NCBI RefSeq assembly: GCF_000015865.1
Contig: NC_009012.1
Coordinates: 682,001 to 746,000, forward strand
Length of the DNA: 64,000 nt
Direction: 5' to 3'
From: Acetivibrio thermocellus ATCC 27405
Lineage (GTDB): Bacteria > Bacillota > Clostridia > Acetivibrionales > Acetivibrionaceae
A program made the translations under genes and the position numbers. A model generated the notes under the pieces. It was not told where the DNA came from, did not search any database, and saw nothing but the letters and a program-made list of their open reading frames with translations. Below are positions 47,969 to 57,754 of this stretch, in pieces; the stretch's first letter is position 1, and every line of letters begins with the position of its first letter.

Positions 47969-48151
47969 AAAATACTCCCCCCGAAAAAAATACTTTATAT
48001 GAATCTAATTGCATAGATCAACCATGTATTAACAACGATTATTGGTATTATGTTTTCTATATTTATAAGTAAATTATACCATCAGAAAAGTTTTATATCA
48101 ATATGTTCGCAGCGAAATAGGACTGTATGATTATTCCTGAATTATGTAAAT

Positions 48152-48200
48152 AAAGCTTAAGATAACAGTGAATGAATATAGTTTCATTATCTTAAGCTTT
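48152..48200 (-). terminator. Perfect 14-bp stem terminator
   Basis: AAAGCTTAAGATAA (48152-48165) with TTATCTTAAGCTTT (48187-48200), 21-nt loop, placed 13 bp past the stop of the minus-strand miniprotein gene. Confidence 0.75.
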
Positions 48201-48212
48201 ATTTTAATATTT

Positions 48213-48341
48213 TCATTTTTTCTTTTTCGATTTTGCTTTTATACCTTCAAGCTTTTTATCTGCAGAACGTAGAAGGAGAAAGAATGAAACACCAAGAATC
48301 GCAACAACGGCTAGCAAATAAACCCAAGTTTGCCATGGCAT
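48213..48341 (-). CDS. 42-residue single-pass membrane miniprotein
   Basis: Reads MPWQTWVYLLAVVAILGVSF... then LLLRSADKKLEGIKAKSKKKK: one membrane helix and a strongly basic cytoplasmic tail. GGAGGTGAT lies 8-9 nt upstream of the ATG, the best SD in the region, and a perfect terminator follows. No recognised family. Confidence 0.65.
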   Translation of the reverse strand: MPWQTWVYLLAVVAILGVSFFLLLRSADKKLEGIKAKSKKKK

Positions 48342-48435
48342 ATTTTTTTATCACCTCCACCAATAATAATGAATTTTATCATAAAATATGTACAAAATCA
48401 ATTGAAAAAAGGCAGAAGAATTGGCAACAAGAAAA

Positions 48436-49830
48436 GTTATAGTCTCAAGTAGTGGTGTAAATTTCGTGGAGGCTAATTGACAAAAGTAACCACGATATGA
48501 TTTCTACTTTATTAGGGAAACAAAACAAAACAAATAAAGTAGAGGAGGTCATACCGTGGCTACTAATAATAGAATGGCACTTTTAGAACAACTTAGCAAG
48601 TATGTTGTTGAAAAAGATAAAGATTTTTTAAAAGAAGCATTAACATTACTCATTAATGCCCTAATGGATGCGGAAGTTACATCAATAATAGGTGCTGAAA
48701 AGTATGAAAGAAATAATAATAGAAACAACTATCGCAATGGATATCGTCTAAGAGAATGGGATACTCGAGTAGGAACATTACAGTTAAGCATTCCCAAGTT
48801 ACGTCACGGAAGTTATTTTCCAAGTCTTTTAGAACCGAGGAAAATGTCAGAGAAAGCATTATTGAATGTAGTTCAGGAAGCCTATGTTCATGGAGTAAGT
48901 ACCAGGAAGGTGGATGAACTTGTAGAAGCTCTTGGAATGAAAGGGATTGATAAAAGCGAAGTATCAAGAATCAGTAAGCAACTGGATGAATTTGTAGAAG
49001 AATTTAAAAACCGTAGACTGGAAGGAGAATATCCTTACCTTTGGCTTGATGCCACTTTCCCCAAGGTTCGGGAAGGAGGCAGGGTATGCAGTATGGCACT
49101 AGTTATAGCAGTAGGAGTTAATCAACAAGGTGAACGGGAAATATTAGGTTTTGATGTAGGGATGAGTGAAGACGGGGCTTTTTGGGAGGAGTTTTTAAGA
49201 AGGCTGGTAGCAAGGGGTCTAAAAGGTGTAAGGCTTGTAATCAGTGATGCACATGAAGGGCTGAAGGCTGCAATAAAGAAGATTTTAACGGGAAGTGCAT
49301 GGCAAAGATGCCGTGTACATTTTATGAGAAACGTATTAAGCCAGGTACCAAAGCATTATCAGGGAATGGTATCATCGATAATACGGACAATATTTGCCCA
49401 GAATGATCAGGAATCTGCGAGGGAACAGTTAAGGCATGTAGTAGATGAGCTTAAAAATCGTTTTCCAAAAGCAATGAAAATTCTTGAAGAAGCAGAAGAA
49501 GAAATCCTGGCATATATGGCTTTTCCCCGTGAGCATTGGGCACAGATACACTCCACCAATCCTCTTGAGAGACTTAACCGGGAAATTCGCCGTCGAACGG
49601 ATGTTGTTTGCATATTTCCAAATCGTGAGGCGGTAATCCGATTGGTAGGAGCAATGCTCATGGAACAAAATGATGAATGGAAAGTAGGGCGGCGCTATTT
49701 CAGTCTGGAATCAATGTCAAAGATTACATCGATAAATGAATTTACATTGACACCAGTAGCTTTATTACATAAATGAGGTGAAAAAATGATAAAGTAGAAA
49801 TCATTTTACACCACTTGACAAGACACTATC
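48436..49830 (+). mobile_element. IS256-family element, copy B (1395 bp)
   Basis: Inverted twin of copy A. The 16-bp subterminal inverted repeat spans 48497-48512 and 49789-49804. CTACTTTATT...AATAAAGTAG upstream of the SD can fold over the transposase ribosome binding region. Flanks (CAAGAAAA / ACAGAAAA) give at best an imperfect 8-bp duplication. Confidence 0.92.
48556..49776 (+). CDS. IS256/Mutator-family transposase (copy B)
   Basis: 406 residues, GTG start after AGAGGAGGT. Same protein as copy A with intact D, D and E positions (LWLDATFP, VISDAHEG, NPLERLNREIRRR). Both copies look active. Confidence 0.95.
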   Translation: MATNNRMALLEQLSKYVVEKDKDFLKEALTLLINALMDAEVTSIIGAEKYERNNNRNNYRNGYRLREWDTRVGTLQLSIPKLRHGSYFPSLLEPRKMSEKALLNVVQEAYVHGVSTRKVDELVEALGMKGIDKSEVSRISKQLDEFVEEFKNRRLEGEYPYLWLDATFPKVREGGRVCSMALVIAVGVNQQGEREILGFDVGMSEDGAFWEEFLRRLVARGLKGVRLVISDAHEGLKAAIKKILTGSAWQRCRVHFMRNVLSQVPKHYQGMVSSIIRTIFAQNDQESAREQLRHVVDELKNRFPKAMKILEEAEEEILAYMAFPREHWAQIHSTNPLERLNREIRRRTDVVCIFPNREAVIRLVGAMLMEQNDEWKVGRRYFSLESMSKITSINEFTLTPVALLHK

Positions 49831-49946
49831 ACAGAAAATTCTATGTAAAGATGTCATTTAAGTTTAATAAATGTTTCATTATTATGAAAGAATAAAACTG
49901 TATTACATAATTTATTATATCAGAAAAGATGATATGAGGAAATGAC

Positions 49947-51014
49947 ATGAAGACGACATTAATACTTGGTGCAGGTTTTTCAAAAAATTCCGGATTGCCC
50001 ATACAATCTGAAATACCTGCGTTGCTGACAAAGTACAAAGAAAATAGCAATTTTGAGCGCAGTGTTTCCCTTGTACTGGAAAGCTTTATGAGGGATGTTT
50101 TTGGTTTTGAAAAAGACATATACCCCCAGCTTGACGATTTGCTTACTTGCATAGATATATCCACCAATTCAGAACATCATCTGGGGATAAACTATTCTCC
50201 TGTTCACCTTAAAGCTTTAAAGAGGCTGATAATTTACAGGATTTTTACAATTTTGGAAGACAGCTTTACATATTCCAAAGAGGTAGAAAAGCTGATAAGG
50301 TTTTTTATTGAAAATAGGCTTGAGTATACGGGTTTTTTGGTACTAAACTGGGATACGGTGCTTGAAAAATATATTTCTGCAATTGCTCCAAAGGCCATAA
50401 TAGATTATTGCAATGGTGGCAGGTACCTTACGGAAGACCTTCGTTTTGAAGAAAAAAGGGATGGAAAAAGAAAAGTTGAAATTCTGAAAGTCCACGGGTC
50501 GTGCAATTGGCTTTATTGTGACAACTGTAGAATATTGATAAATGATACTGTGTCCCGGGTGCCTAATATAAGGAAGGTTGGGTTTAAAAAATCTGATTTT
50601 AAGCTGTTTGATGAAATGAAAAAAGTAACGGACAAAGTTTTTTTTGAGGATGTCCGATGCTTTATATGCGGAGATATTGTTTCTGCTCATATAGCAACTC
50701 AAAGTTACAGGAAATCTTTTAGGACAAATTCCTTTCCCAGCATATGGGACAAGGCCGAGGATATGCTGACAAATTCTGAAAAGTGGGTTTTTATCGGGTA
50801 TTCACTTCCTCAGGCGGACTATGAATTCAAGCACCTTTTAAAAATTTGCGAGCATAAACTTGGGCACAAAAAAGACAGAAGACTTTCTATTGATGTGGTG
50901 CTTTTTGACAGTGAAACTACAGCCATGAGGTATAAAAGTTTTTTCGGAAATAAAATCAACAGGATTTTTAACAGTGGGATTGGTGAGTATATAAGTTATC
51001 TTGAAAGCACTTAA
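49947..51014 (+). CDS. SIR2-like NAD-binding domain protein with zinc knuckles
   Basis: 355 residues. N-terminal LILGAGFSKNSGLP (G8-G10-S12-S15-G16) is the NAD-binding start of the SIR2 fold. LNWDT (N134-W135-D136) and KVHGSCNW (H183) correspond to the later catalytic positions. C191/C194 and C238/C241 make two CxxC pairs, suggesting a zinc ribbon. The C-terminal half (WVFIGYSLPQADYEF) completes the Rossmann fold. Standalone SIR2-like proteins of this kind often act as NAD-degrading phage-defence effectors, but no partner gene is beside it. GAGGAAATGAC precedes the ATG. Adjacent to IS256 copy B. Confidence 0.72.
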   Translation: MKTTLILGAGFSKNSGLPIQSEIPALLTKYKENSNFERSVSLVLESFMRDVFGFEKDIYPQLDDLLTCIDISTNSEHHLGINYSPVHLKALKRLIIYRIFTILEDSFTYSKEVEKLIRFFIENRLEYTGFLVLNWDTVLEKYISAIAPKAIIDYCNGGRYLTEDLRFEEKRDGKRKVEILKVHGSCNWLYCDNCRILINDTVSRVPNIRKVGFKKSDFKLFDEMKKVTDKVFFEDVRCFICGDIVSAHIATQSYRKSFRTNSFPSIWDKAEDMLTNSEKWVFIGYSLPQADYEFKHLLKICEHKLGHKKDRRLSIDVVLFDSETTAMRYKSFFGNKINRIFNSGIGEYISYLEST

Positions 51015-51092
51015 ATATTTTCCGGATAAATGTTATAATACCGTTTGGGCTACGATTTCCGATGTAGAAGTTAAATTTAGGGAGTGATGAAG

Positions 51093-51710
51093 TTGAAACT
51101 GAATCTGAATTTAAACAATGCGAGATTTGAGATTACGGCTGTAAGACCGGAACAGTATCCGAAAAATGATTTACCGGAGATTACATTTGTGGGAAGATCC
51201 AATGTGGGAAAATCATCACTCATAAATACAATGCTGAACAGAAAAAATCTTGCAAAAGTTGCTGCAACACCGGGGAGAACCAGGGTTATAAATTTTTACA
51301 ACATAGATGACAAACTTTATTTTGTCGATCTTCCGGGCTATGGCTTTGCAAAGGTGCCAAAAACTATGAAGACCGGCTGGAAAGATATAATTGAAACTTA
51401 TCTTATAGAAAGAAAACAGCTGAAGAAAGTAATCATGCTGGTGGATATCAGGCATTCGCCGACTTCTGACGACGTGCTTATGCATGAATGGCTGAAAGCT
51501 ATGAGAAAATCCTATGTGGTTGTAGCTACCAAACTTGACAAAATACCACGCACAAAAATAAAAGAGAGGATTTCGGATATACGCAGCATCCTGAAGCTTG
51601 AGGATGATGTAAAAATAATTCCCTTTTCTTCAGAAACAAGACAGGGAAGAGATGAGTTGTGGGATGAAATTTTGGATGAATCATATTTTGTTGAATCATA
51701 TTTTTCATGA
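51093..51710 (+). CDS. engB: Ribosome biogenesis GTPase EngB (YsxC/YihA)
   Basis: 205 residues from TTG 51093, 8 nt after GGGAG; ATG 51087 is too close to the SD. P loop GRSNVGKSSLINTML, switch II region VDLPGYGFAKV, and TKLDKI (G4). Essential GTPase for 50S assembly. The start is uncertain by two codons. Confidence 0.94.
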   Translation: MKLNLNLNNARFEITAVRPEQYPKNDLPEITFVGRSNVGKSSLINTMLNRKNLAKVAATPGRTRVINFYNIDDKLYFVDLPGYGFAKVPKTMKTGWKDIIETYLIERKQLKKVIMLVDIRHSPTSDDVLMHEWLKAMRKSYVVVATKLDKIPRTKIKERISDIRSILKLEDDVKIIPFSSETRQGRDELWDEILDESYFVESYFS

Positions 51711-51726
51711 AATAGACAATTTTGAC

Positions 51727-51756
51727 TTTACAACTTAATTGCCGTTGATATATAAT
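51727..51756 (+). promoter_or_regulatory. Promoter of the thiamine operon
   Basis: TTTACA (51727-51732), 18-bp spacer, TATAAT (51751-51756), just upstream of the TPP aptamer. Confidence 0.6.
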
Positions 51757-51773
51757 GAATAAAAAAATAGTTC

Positions 51774-51866
51774 ATCACGCTAGGGGTGCCATTGTGGCTG
51801 AGAAAGAGACTTAAGTCTCTTAACCCTTTGAACCTGATGCGGTTAGTACCGCCGGAGGGAAGCGGA
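51774..51866 (+). ncRNA. TPP riboswitch (THI element)
   Basis: Contains the conserved blocks AGGGGTGCC, GGCTGAGA, ACCCTTTGAACCTGATGCGG and TAGTACCGCCGGAGGGAAG in order. It is followed by an intrinsic terminator before thiS. It should stop transcription of the operon when TPP is abundant. Confidence 0.97.
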
Positions 51867-51890
51867 AAATATTGTTTTTTAGCTTATTGA

Positions 51891-51918
51891 CGCTTATCCT
51901 TCGGGATAAGCGTTTTTT
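51891..51918 (+). terminator. Riboswitch expression-platform terminator
   Basis: CGCTTATCC (51891-51899), UUCG-type tetraloop TTCG, GGATAAGCG (51904-51912), then TTTTTTAG. It ends 57 bp before thiS. Confidence 0.93.
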
Positions 51919-51974
51919 AGTTCTATGAAATTTCATTGGTTGCGTGAAATTTTATTTAGCAGGGAGGTGACAGG

Positions 51975-52175
51975 ATGTTTATAACGTTAAACGGCAAGCA
52001 GACTGAAGTGGATAACGGGACGACACTTGTGGGTTTGATCCAAAGCAAAGGTCTTGAGCCGGAAAGCATAGTTGTTGAGTACAACTATGAGGTTCTTCCG
52101 AGGGAAAAGTGGGACAGTGTTGTTTTGAAAGAAAACGATAATCTTGAAGTACTGCGATTTGTAGGGGGTGGATAA
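51975..52175 (+). CDS. thiS: Sulfur carrier protein ThiS
   Basis: 66 residues, ubiquitin-like fold ([28 protein letters not shown]) ending in the required Gly-Gly (VLRFVGGG, with one extra Gly). The terminal Gly is adenylated by ThiF and then carries sulfur as a thiocarboxylate for thiazole synthesis. GGGAGGTGAC SD. Two bases separate it from thiG. Confidence 0.95.
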   Translation: MFITLNGKQTEVDNGTTLVGLIQSKGLEPESIVVEYNYEVLPREKWDSVVLKENDNLEVLRFVGGG

Positions 52176-52177
52176 AA

Positions 52178-52945
52178 ATGGATGATAAATTGATTATTGG
52201 GGGCAGGGAAATTATCAGCAGGCTTTTCATCGGTACCGGTAAATTTCCCGCAAACAGGATAATACCTGATGTTGTAAGGATGTCAGGAGCTCAGGTTGTC
52301 ACTGTGGCATTAAGAAGGATTGACTTTGATTCTGATGAGGAGAACATGCTAAGATACATTCCCAAAGACTGTATTCTTATGCCAAATACATCCGGAGCAA
52401 GAAATGCCGAAGAGGCTGTAAGAATTGCACGGCTTGCCAGAGCTTCCGGGTGCGGCAATTTTATCAAAATTGAGGTGATATCGGACAATAGGTATCTTCT
52501 TCCGGACAACCTGGAAACCATAAAAGCAACGGAGATATTGGTAAAAGAAGGATTTATAGTGCTTCCGTACATGAATCCGGACCTTATGGATGCCAGAAGG
52601 CTTAAGGATGCCGGAGCGGCTGCCGTGATGCCGTTGGGAGCACCGATAGGGACCAATAAAGGACTTAAAACCAGGGAAATGATTAAAATTCTGATTGATG
52701 AAATTGATATTCCTGTGATAGTGGATGCCGGTATAGGCAAGCCTTCTGATGCCTGTGAAGCTATGGAACTGGGGGCTGATGCTGTTTTGGTTAATACCGC
52801 AATTGCCACTGCGGGAGATCCGGTGGTTATGGCCGAAGCTTTTGCAAATGCGGTGATAGCCGGAAGGAAGGCATATCTTTCCGGTTTGGGTCCGGTAAAA
52901 GAATATGCGGAAGCTTCATCGCCTCTTACGGGTTTTTTAAGATGA
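52178..52945 (+). CDS. thiG: Thiazole synthase
   Basis: 255 residues, TIM barrel. [19 protein letters not shown] start, TVALRRID with the Lys/Arg-lined pocket, and the phosphate-binding [32 protein letters not shown]. Condenses DXP, dehydroglycine and ThiS-COSH into the thiazole phosphate. Works with ThiH, encoded next. Confidence 0.96.
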   Translation: MDDKLIIGGREIISRLFIGTGKFPANRIIPDVVRMSGAQVVTVALRRIDFDSDEENMLRYIPKDCILMPNTSGARNAEEAVRIARLARASGCGNFIKIEVISDNRYLLPDNLETIKATEILVKEGFIVLPYMNPDLMDARRLKDAGAAAVMPLGAPIGTNKGLKTREMIKILIDEIDIPVIVDAGIGKPSDACEAMELGADAVLVNTAIATAGDPVVMAEAFANAVIAGRKAYLSGLGPVKEYAEASSPLTGFLR

Positions 52946-53073
52946 CAGGATAAAAAAGCTGTTTGACGGATTAAAGGAAGTTATTTGCCGGATAAGAAAT
53001 CTTGCTTAAATTATTCGTTTAATAAATTATGTTAAATAAAAAAATTATTTGCACGGTGAATGGGGAATGAACA

Positions 53074-54183
53074 ATGAGCTTTTATGAAAGATATCTGGAG
53101 TACAAAAATTTTGATTTTGAAAATTTCTTCGACCAAGTAACGGACAGGGATATTATTAATATAATAAACAAAGACCGGCGGCTTTCGGAACTGGAATTCC
53201 TCATGCTTCTTTCAAAAAAAGCTGTAAAATACCTTGAACCCTTGGCTCAAAAGGCAAACAGGATTACGGTGCAGAATTTCGGAAAGGTCATATTCCTGTA
53301 CACGCCGATGTACCTTGCAAATTACTGCGTAAATCAATGTATTTACTGTGGTTTTAACATAACCAACAATATAAAGCGAAGAAAACTTACTTTGGATGAG
53401 GTTGAAAAAGAAGCTTATGCAATTTCATCCACGGGTCTTAGGCATATTCTGATTTTAACGGGAGAGTCCCGAAAGGAAAGTCCTGTTCAATACATAAAGG
53501 ACTGCGTTAAAATTCTTCAAAAGTATTTCAGGTCCATATCAATAGAGGTTTACCCTCTTGAGGAGAACGAGTACGCCGAACTGATAGAGGCGGGGGTTGA
53601 CGGTCTTACCATCTATCAGGAGGTATATGATGAAGAAAAATACAAGGCTCTTCACCTGAAAGGTCCCAAAAGAAACTACTTATACAGGCTTGATGCTCCT
53701 GAAAGGGCATGCAAGGCATCAATGAGGAATGTAAACATAGGTGCCCTGCTGGGACTTCATGACTGGCGGACGGAGGCTTTTTACACGGGACTTCACGCTG
53801 ATTACCTGCAAAACAAGTATCCGGATGTGGAAATTGGTTTGTCCCTTCCAAGAATAAGGCCCCATCCCTGTGGAAGTTTTGTACCTGATTGCAAAGTGGA
53901 AGACAGGGATCTGGTACAGATAATGATAGCCTACAGATTGTTTATGCCAAGAGCCGGGATAGCAATTTCTACAAGAGAAAGAGAGAGCCTTAGAAATAAT
54001 CTTATTGGTCTGGGAGTTACCAAAATGTCTGCCGCGTCAAGTACAGAGGTCGGAGGTCACACCCTTGGCGATAAAAGTGACGGACAGTTTGATGTAAATG
54101 ACAGGCGCGGTGTTGAAGAGATGAGACAAATGATATACAGCAAAGGTTATCAGCCGGTGTTTAAAGACTGGCAGGCAATATAA
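53074..54183 (+). CDS. thiH: 2-iminoacetate synthase (tyrosine lyase)
   Basis: 369 residues, radical [13 protein letters not shown] (CxxxCxxC) near residue 90 binds the cluster, and [13 protein letters not shown] and [15 protein letters not shown] follow. Cleaves tyrosine to dehydroglycine and p-cresol, the anaerobic route to the thiazole precursor and thus fitting for a clostridium. A 128-bp gap separates it from thiG; no terminator is seen there. Confidence 0.95.
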   Translation: MSFYERYLEYKNFDFENFFDQVTDRDIINIINKDRRLSELEFLMLLSKKAVKYLEPLAQKANRITVQNFGKVIFLYTPMYLANYCVNQCIYCGFNITNNIKRRKLTLDEVEKEAYAISSTGLRHILILTGESRKESPVQYIKDCVKILQKYFRSISIEVYPLEENEYAELIEAGVDGLTIYQEVYDEEKYKALHLKGPKRNYLYRLDAPERACKASMRNVNIGALLGLHDWRTEAFYTGLHADYLQNKYPDVEIGLSLPRIRPHPCGSFVPDCKVEDRDLVQIMIAYRLFMPRAGIAISTRERESLRNNLIGLGVTKMSAASSTEVGGHTLGDKSDGQFDVNDRRGVEEMRQMIYSKGYQPVFKDWQAI

Positions 54184-54259
54184 AAAACAGCAATATGGAA
54201 ACGCAATATAGAAAAAGCTTTATGGAATAACAGGTGGTACAGAAATTTGGGAGGCGGCT

Positions 54260-54904
54260 ATGAATGAATTTGAAATTGGGCTTATGTCTTATCTAGGCAG
54301 GGAAAAGCTTGAAAAGCTCGGTAAAGTAAAGGTGGGAATCGCCGGGGCCGGAGGGCTTGGTTCCAATTGTGCATTGCACCTGGTGAGAAGCGGTTTTAAA
54401 AATTTAAAAATAGTGGATTTTGACGTGGTGGAACCATCTAATCTGAACAGGCAGTTTTTCTTCCTGGATCAGTTGGGACGTCCCAAGGTTTTGGCTCTAA
54501 AGGAGAATTTGGCAAGAATCAACCCTGATGTAATGATAGAGGCTATACAGCAAAAAGTAGACAGAAATAATGCAAAGCAGCTGTTTGATGACTGTGACGC
54601 TGTGGTGGAGGCTTTTGATAAAGTTGAGTGCAAAACCATGATGGCGGAGGCTTTTGCCTCGTCGGGAAAATTTTTTGTATGTGCATCGGGACTTGCCGGT
54701 TGGGGAAACAGTGATGAAATAAGAATACGAAAAGTACATGACAGGTTCTATATAGTCGGGGATTTTGTTACCGGAGTCAAAGAAGGCATACCTCCCATTT
54801 CTCCCAGGGTTAATATTGCAGCAGCAAAACAGGCGGACTTGATTTTAAGCTTCTTTTTGGATGATGCGGATAATACCGTAAATGTGAATTGTCAGGAAGG
54901 ATGA
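54260..54904 (+). CDS. thiF: ThiS adenylyltransferase
   Basis: 214 residues, E1-like fold. KVGIAGAGGLGSNCALHLVRSG binds ATP, with VDFDVVEPSNLNRQFF and DQLGRPKVLALKENLARINPDV. It is the short clostridial form without visible CxxC zinc motifs. Activates the ThiS C terminus. TGA overlaps the next start. Confidence 0.93.
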   Translation: MNEFEIGLMSYLGREKLEKLGKVKVGIAGAGGLGSNCALHLVRSGFKNLKIVDFDVVEPSNLNRQFFFLDQLGRPKVLALKENLARINPDVMIEAIQQKVDRNNAKQLFDDCDAVVEAFDKVECKTMMAEAFASSGKFFVCASGLAGWGNSDEIRIRKVHDRFYIVGDFVTGVKEGIPPISPRVNIAAAKQADLILSFFLDDADNTVNVNCQEG

Positions 54905-55974
54905 TGGGATTGGACAATCTTTACAGAGTGCTGGATGCCAATGTCAACAGGACATCGGAAGGGCTTAGGGTTTTGGAGGATTTGGCAAGATTCTGTTATA
55001 ATGACAGACTGCTTTCAAAGAGGATTAAGGAACTAAGACACAGTGTAAGAAAGAATATTGCAGGATTGGTTCCAAACCTTATAAGCAGCAGGGATTCGGT
55101 GAATGATGTGGGTTTAAAAACGTCAATGGAGATGGATATCGACCGAAAAGCCTCACTTTTGGATCTTGCCCGGGCAAATTTCAAGCGGGTTCAGGAAGCT
55201 TTGAGGACTGTGGAGGAAAGCCTTAAAGTTTTGAATGAAAATGACCTTTCCAAGTTTTATGAAAGTTGCAGGTTTGAAACGTACAGCATTGAGAAGGAAT
55301 ATTTTAAAGTTTTGACTTTCGAAAATAAGAAAGGCAGATTGAATGAAATAATAACCGGTCTTTATTGTATTACATCGGAAGAACACTCCAAAGGGCGCAG
55401 TAATATTGAGGTTGTGGAGAAAATGATAAAGGCCGGGGTAAAGATAATTCAATACAGGGAAAAAAAGAAGAGTCTTTTGGAAAAATACAACGAATGCAAA
55501 AAAATAAGGGAAATGACCTTAGATTCGGGCGTTACATTTATCGTAAACGACAACATTGATATTGCAATGATGGTAAAGGCCGACGGAGTACATATAGGTC
55601 AGGATGATCTTCCCATAGAAAAAGTAAGAGAGCTTGTGGGGGATGAGATGATTATCGGGATATCCACCCATTCTCCAACGCAGGCGGAAGACGCGGTAAG
55701 ACGCGGAGCTGATTATATAGGAGTGGGTCCTCTTTACAGAACATATACAAAGGAGGATGTCTGCGAACCTGTAGGGCTTGAGTACCTTGACTATGTTGTG
55801 AAGAACATAAATATTCCCTATGTTGCCATAGGTGGCATAAAGGAACACAACATGGATGAGGTTTTGGCCCGGGGAGCCCGGTGTATAGCCATGGTTACAG
55901 AGATTGTGGGCGCGGATGACATAGAAGAAAAAATTTCCAAAGTAAAATCAAAATTTTCGAGAGGGGTTTTATAA
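54901..55974 (+). CDS. thiE: ThiD2-ThiE fusion: thiamine-phosphate synthase
   Basis: 357 residues. The first 140 or so ([25 protein letters not shown]...[15 protein letters not shown]) are the ThiD2 domain, an alternative HMP-phosphate kinase. Residues about 150-357 are a ThiE barrel: [66 protein letters not shown] and VAIGGI. The fusion would phosphorylate HMP-P and join it to the thiazole. No separate thiD lies in the operon, which fits. Start ATG 54901 or 54904 overlaps thiF. Confidence 0.93.
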   Translation: MMGLDNLYRVLDANVNRTSEGLRVLEDLARFCYNDRLLSKRIKELRHSVRKNIAGLVPNLISSRDSVNDVGLKTSMEMDIDRKASLLDLARANFKRVQEALRTVEESLKVLNENDLSKFYESCRFETYSIEKEYFKVLTFENKKGRLNEIITGLYCITSEEHSKGRSNIEVVEKMIKAGVKIIQYREKKKSLLEKYNECKKIREMTLDSGVTFIVNDNIDIAMMVKADGVHIGQDDLPIEKVRELVGDEMIIGISTHSPTQAEDAVRRGADYIGVGPLYRTYTKEDVCEPVGLEYLDYVVKNINIPYVAIGGIKEHNMDEVLARGARCIAMVTEIVGADDIEEKISKVKSKFSRGVL

Positions 55975-55975
55975 A

Positions 55976-57274
55976 ATGTATACAACTCAGATGGATGCAG
56001 CCAAAAAAGGAATAATAACCGATGAAATGAGAATAGTGGCCGAAAAAGAGGGTGTGCATGTTGAGAAGTTGCGAGAGCTTGTTGCATCAGGCAAAGTGGT
56101 CATACCGGCCAATAAAAACCACAAAAAACTTGAGCCTCAAGGAATAGGAGAAGGTTTAAGAACAAAAATCAATGTTAATATCGGAATATCGAAGGACTGC
56201 TGCAATTTTGAGATGGAGTTGGAAAAGGCAAAAAAGGCAATTGAGCTTAAAGCCGAGGCGATAATGGATTTAAGTTCCTACGGAAAGACAAGGGAGTTTA
56301 GGCGAAAGCTTGTGGAAATGTCTCCTGTAATGATAGGTACTGTGCCGGTATATGACGCGGTGGGGTTTTATGAAAAAGACCTTAAAGATATTAGCGCTGA
56401 AGAATTTTTCGAAGTGGTGGAAAAGCATGCCGAAGACGGTGTGGACTTTATGACAATTCATGCCGGCATAAACCGGGAGACCGCAAAGAGATTTAAGGAA
56501 AACGGCAGACTTACCAATATCGTATCCAGAGGGGGTTCTTTGATATTTGCATGGATGGAGCTTACGGGAAATGAAAATCCCTTCTATGAGCAGTATGACA
56601 GGCTGCTTCAAATATTTGAAAAGTATGATGTCACCATAAGTCTTGGGGATGCATTAAGGCCGGGAAGCATAAATGATTCCACCGATGCGTCGCAAATACA
56701 GGAACTTATTGTTTTGGGAGAGCTTACCAAAAGAGCATGGGAGAAGAACGTACAGGTTATGATTGAAGGACCGGGGCATATGGCCATAAATGAAATTGCC
56801 CCAAACATGGTTTTGGAAAAAAAGCTTTGTCACGGTGCACCTTTCTATGTTTTAGGACCGATTGTCACGGACATTGCACCGGGATACGACCACATAACCA
56901 GTGCTATTGGAGGAGCCATTGCGGCTGCAAACGGTGCGGATTTTCTGTGTTATGTCACTCCCGCGGAGCATTTGAGGCTTCCTGACATAGATGACATGAA
57001 AGAAGGAATTATAGCAGCCAGAATTGCGGCCCATGCCGCAGATATAGCGAAAGGAATCAAAGGAGCAAGGGAATGGGACTACCAAATGAGCGAGGCAAGG
57101 AGAAACCTTGACTGGAACAGGATGTTTGAGCTTGCAATAGACAGGGAAAAAGCGGAAAGATACCGCAAAAGCTCGATGCCTGAAGATGAAGACACCTGTA
57201 CCATGTGCGGCAGAATGTGCGCAGTCAAAAACACAAACAAAGCCCTTAAGGGTGAAAAAATAAATATTCTTTAA
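55976..57274 (+). CDS. thiC: Phosphomethylpyrimidine synthase
   Basis: 432 residues, the short anaerobe/archaeal form. [57 protein letters not shown], and a C-terminal cluster motif CTMCGRMC (CxxCxxxC). Converts AIR to HMP-P using a [4Fe-4S] cluster and SAM. It follows thiE after one base, last gene of the TPP-controlled operon. Confidence 0.95.
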   Translation: MYTTQMDAAKKGIITDEMRIVAEKEGVHVEKLRELVASGKVVIPANKNHKKLEPQGIGEGLRTKINVNIGISKDCCNFEMELEKAKKAIELKAEAIMDLSSYGKTREFRRKLVEMSPVMIGTVPVYDAVGFYEKDLKDISAEEFFEVVEKHAEDGVDFMTIHAGINRETAKRFKENGRLTNIVSRGGSLIFAWMELTGNENPFYEQYDRLLQIFEKYDVTISLGDALRPGSINDSTDASQIQELIVLGELTKRAWEKNVQVMIEGPGHMAINEIAPNMVLEKKLCHGAPFYVLGPIVTDIAPGYDHITSAIGGAIAAANGADFLCYVTPAEHLRLPDIDDMKEGIIAARIAAHAADIAKGIKGAREWDYQMSEARRNLDWNRMFELAIDREKAERYRKSSMPEDEDTCTMCGRMCAVKNTNKALKGEKINIL

Positions 57275-57317
57275 AGTGTATGGAAGTATACTCTTAAGGG
57301 AGGAAAAATCAAGGGGG

Positions 57318-57341
57318 CAAGGGGGATAACCCCTTGTTTAT
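57318..57341 (+). terminator. Possible terminator after thiC
   Basis: CAAGGGG (57318-57324) and CCCCTTG (57330-57336), short loop, followed by TTTATTA, a weak T tract. The 57342-57754 region beyond is AT-rich with no ORF or recognisable signal. Confidence 0.5.
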
Positions 57342-57754
57342 TAATACCTGGGTATTTAGTGCTTTAAGGTATCTAATTAATTTTTTATATATATAATTTA
57401 GGAGCTTGCTTAAAGTTTGATACAAAAAACTGCAGCTTAAAGAATGCCGCAGGTAATGTATATTAATGTATAGAGGAAAAAGTATGTTAAAAAGTTTCCA
57501 AGTACGTTATTAGTATATTACAACTATATGGTTTAGGTAATTGGTAAACTGAACAATAATTAAAAAAAATAAGTCTCGTTTTTTGGTGAAAATACTACAA
57601 AAACAATAATGACTTTTTATGTATTTTATATAAAATTTGTTGTATAAATCGCAAAAAATATGATTTTAAAAGGATTTTTAGCGGATTGCGAAGAAATATA
57701 TAAAATAATGACTTGATGTTATTTTGTGCTAAATGAGTTGTTGAGGAGTTCTGA

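Noticed and set aside
48233-48442. 69-codon plus-strand frame left of IS256 copy B
   Set aside because: No SD, poor composition, and it lies antisense to the better-supported 42-residue membrane miniprotein gene.
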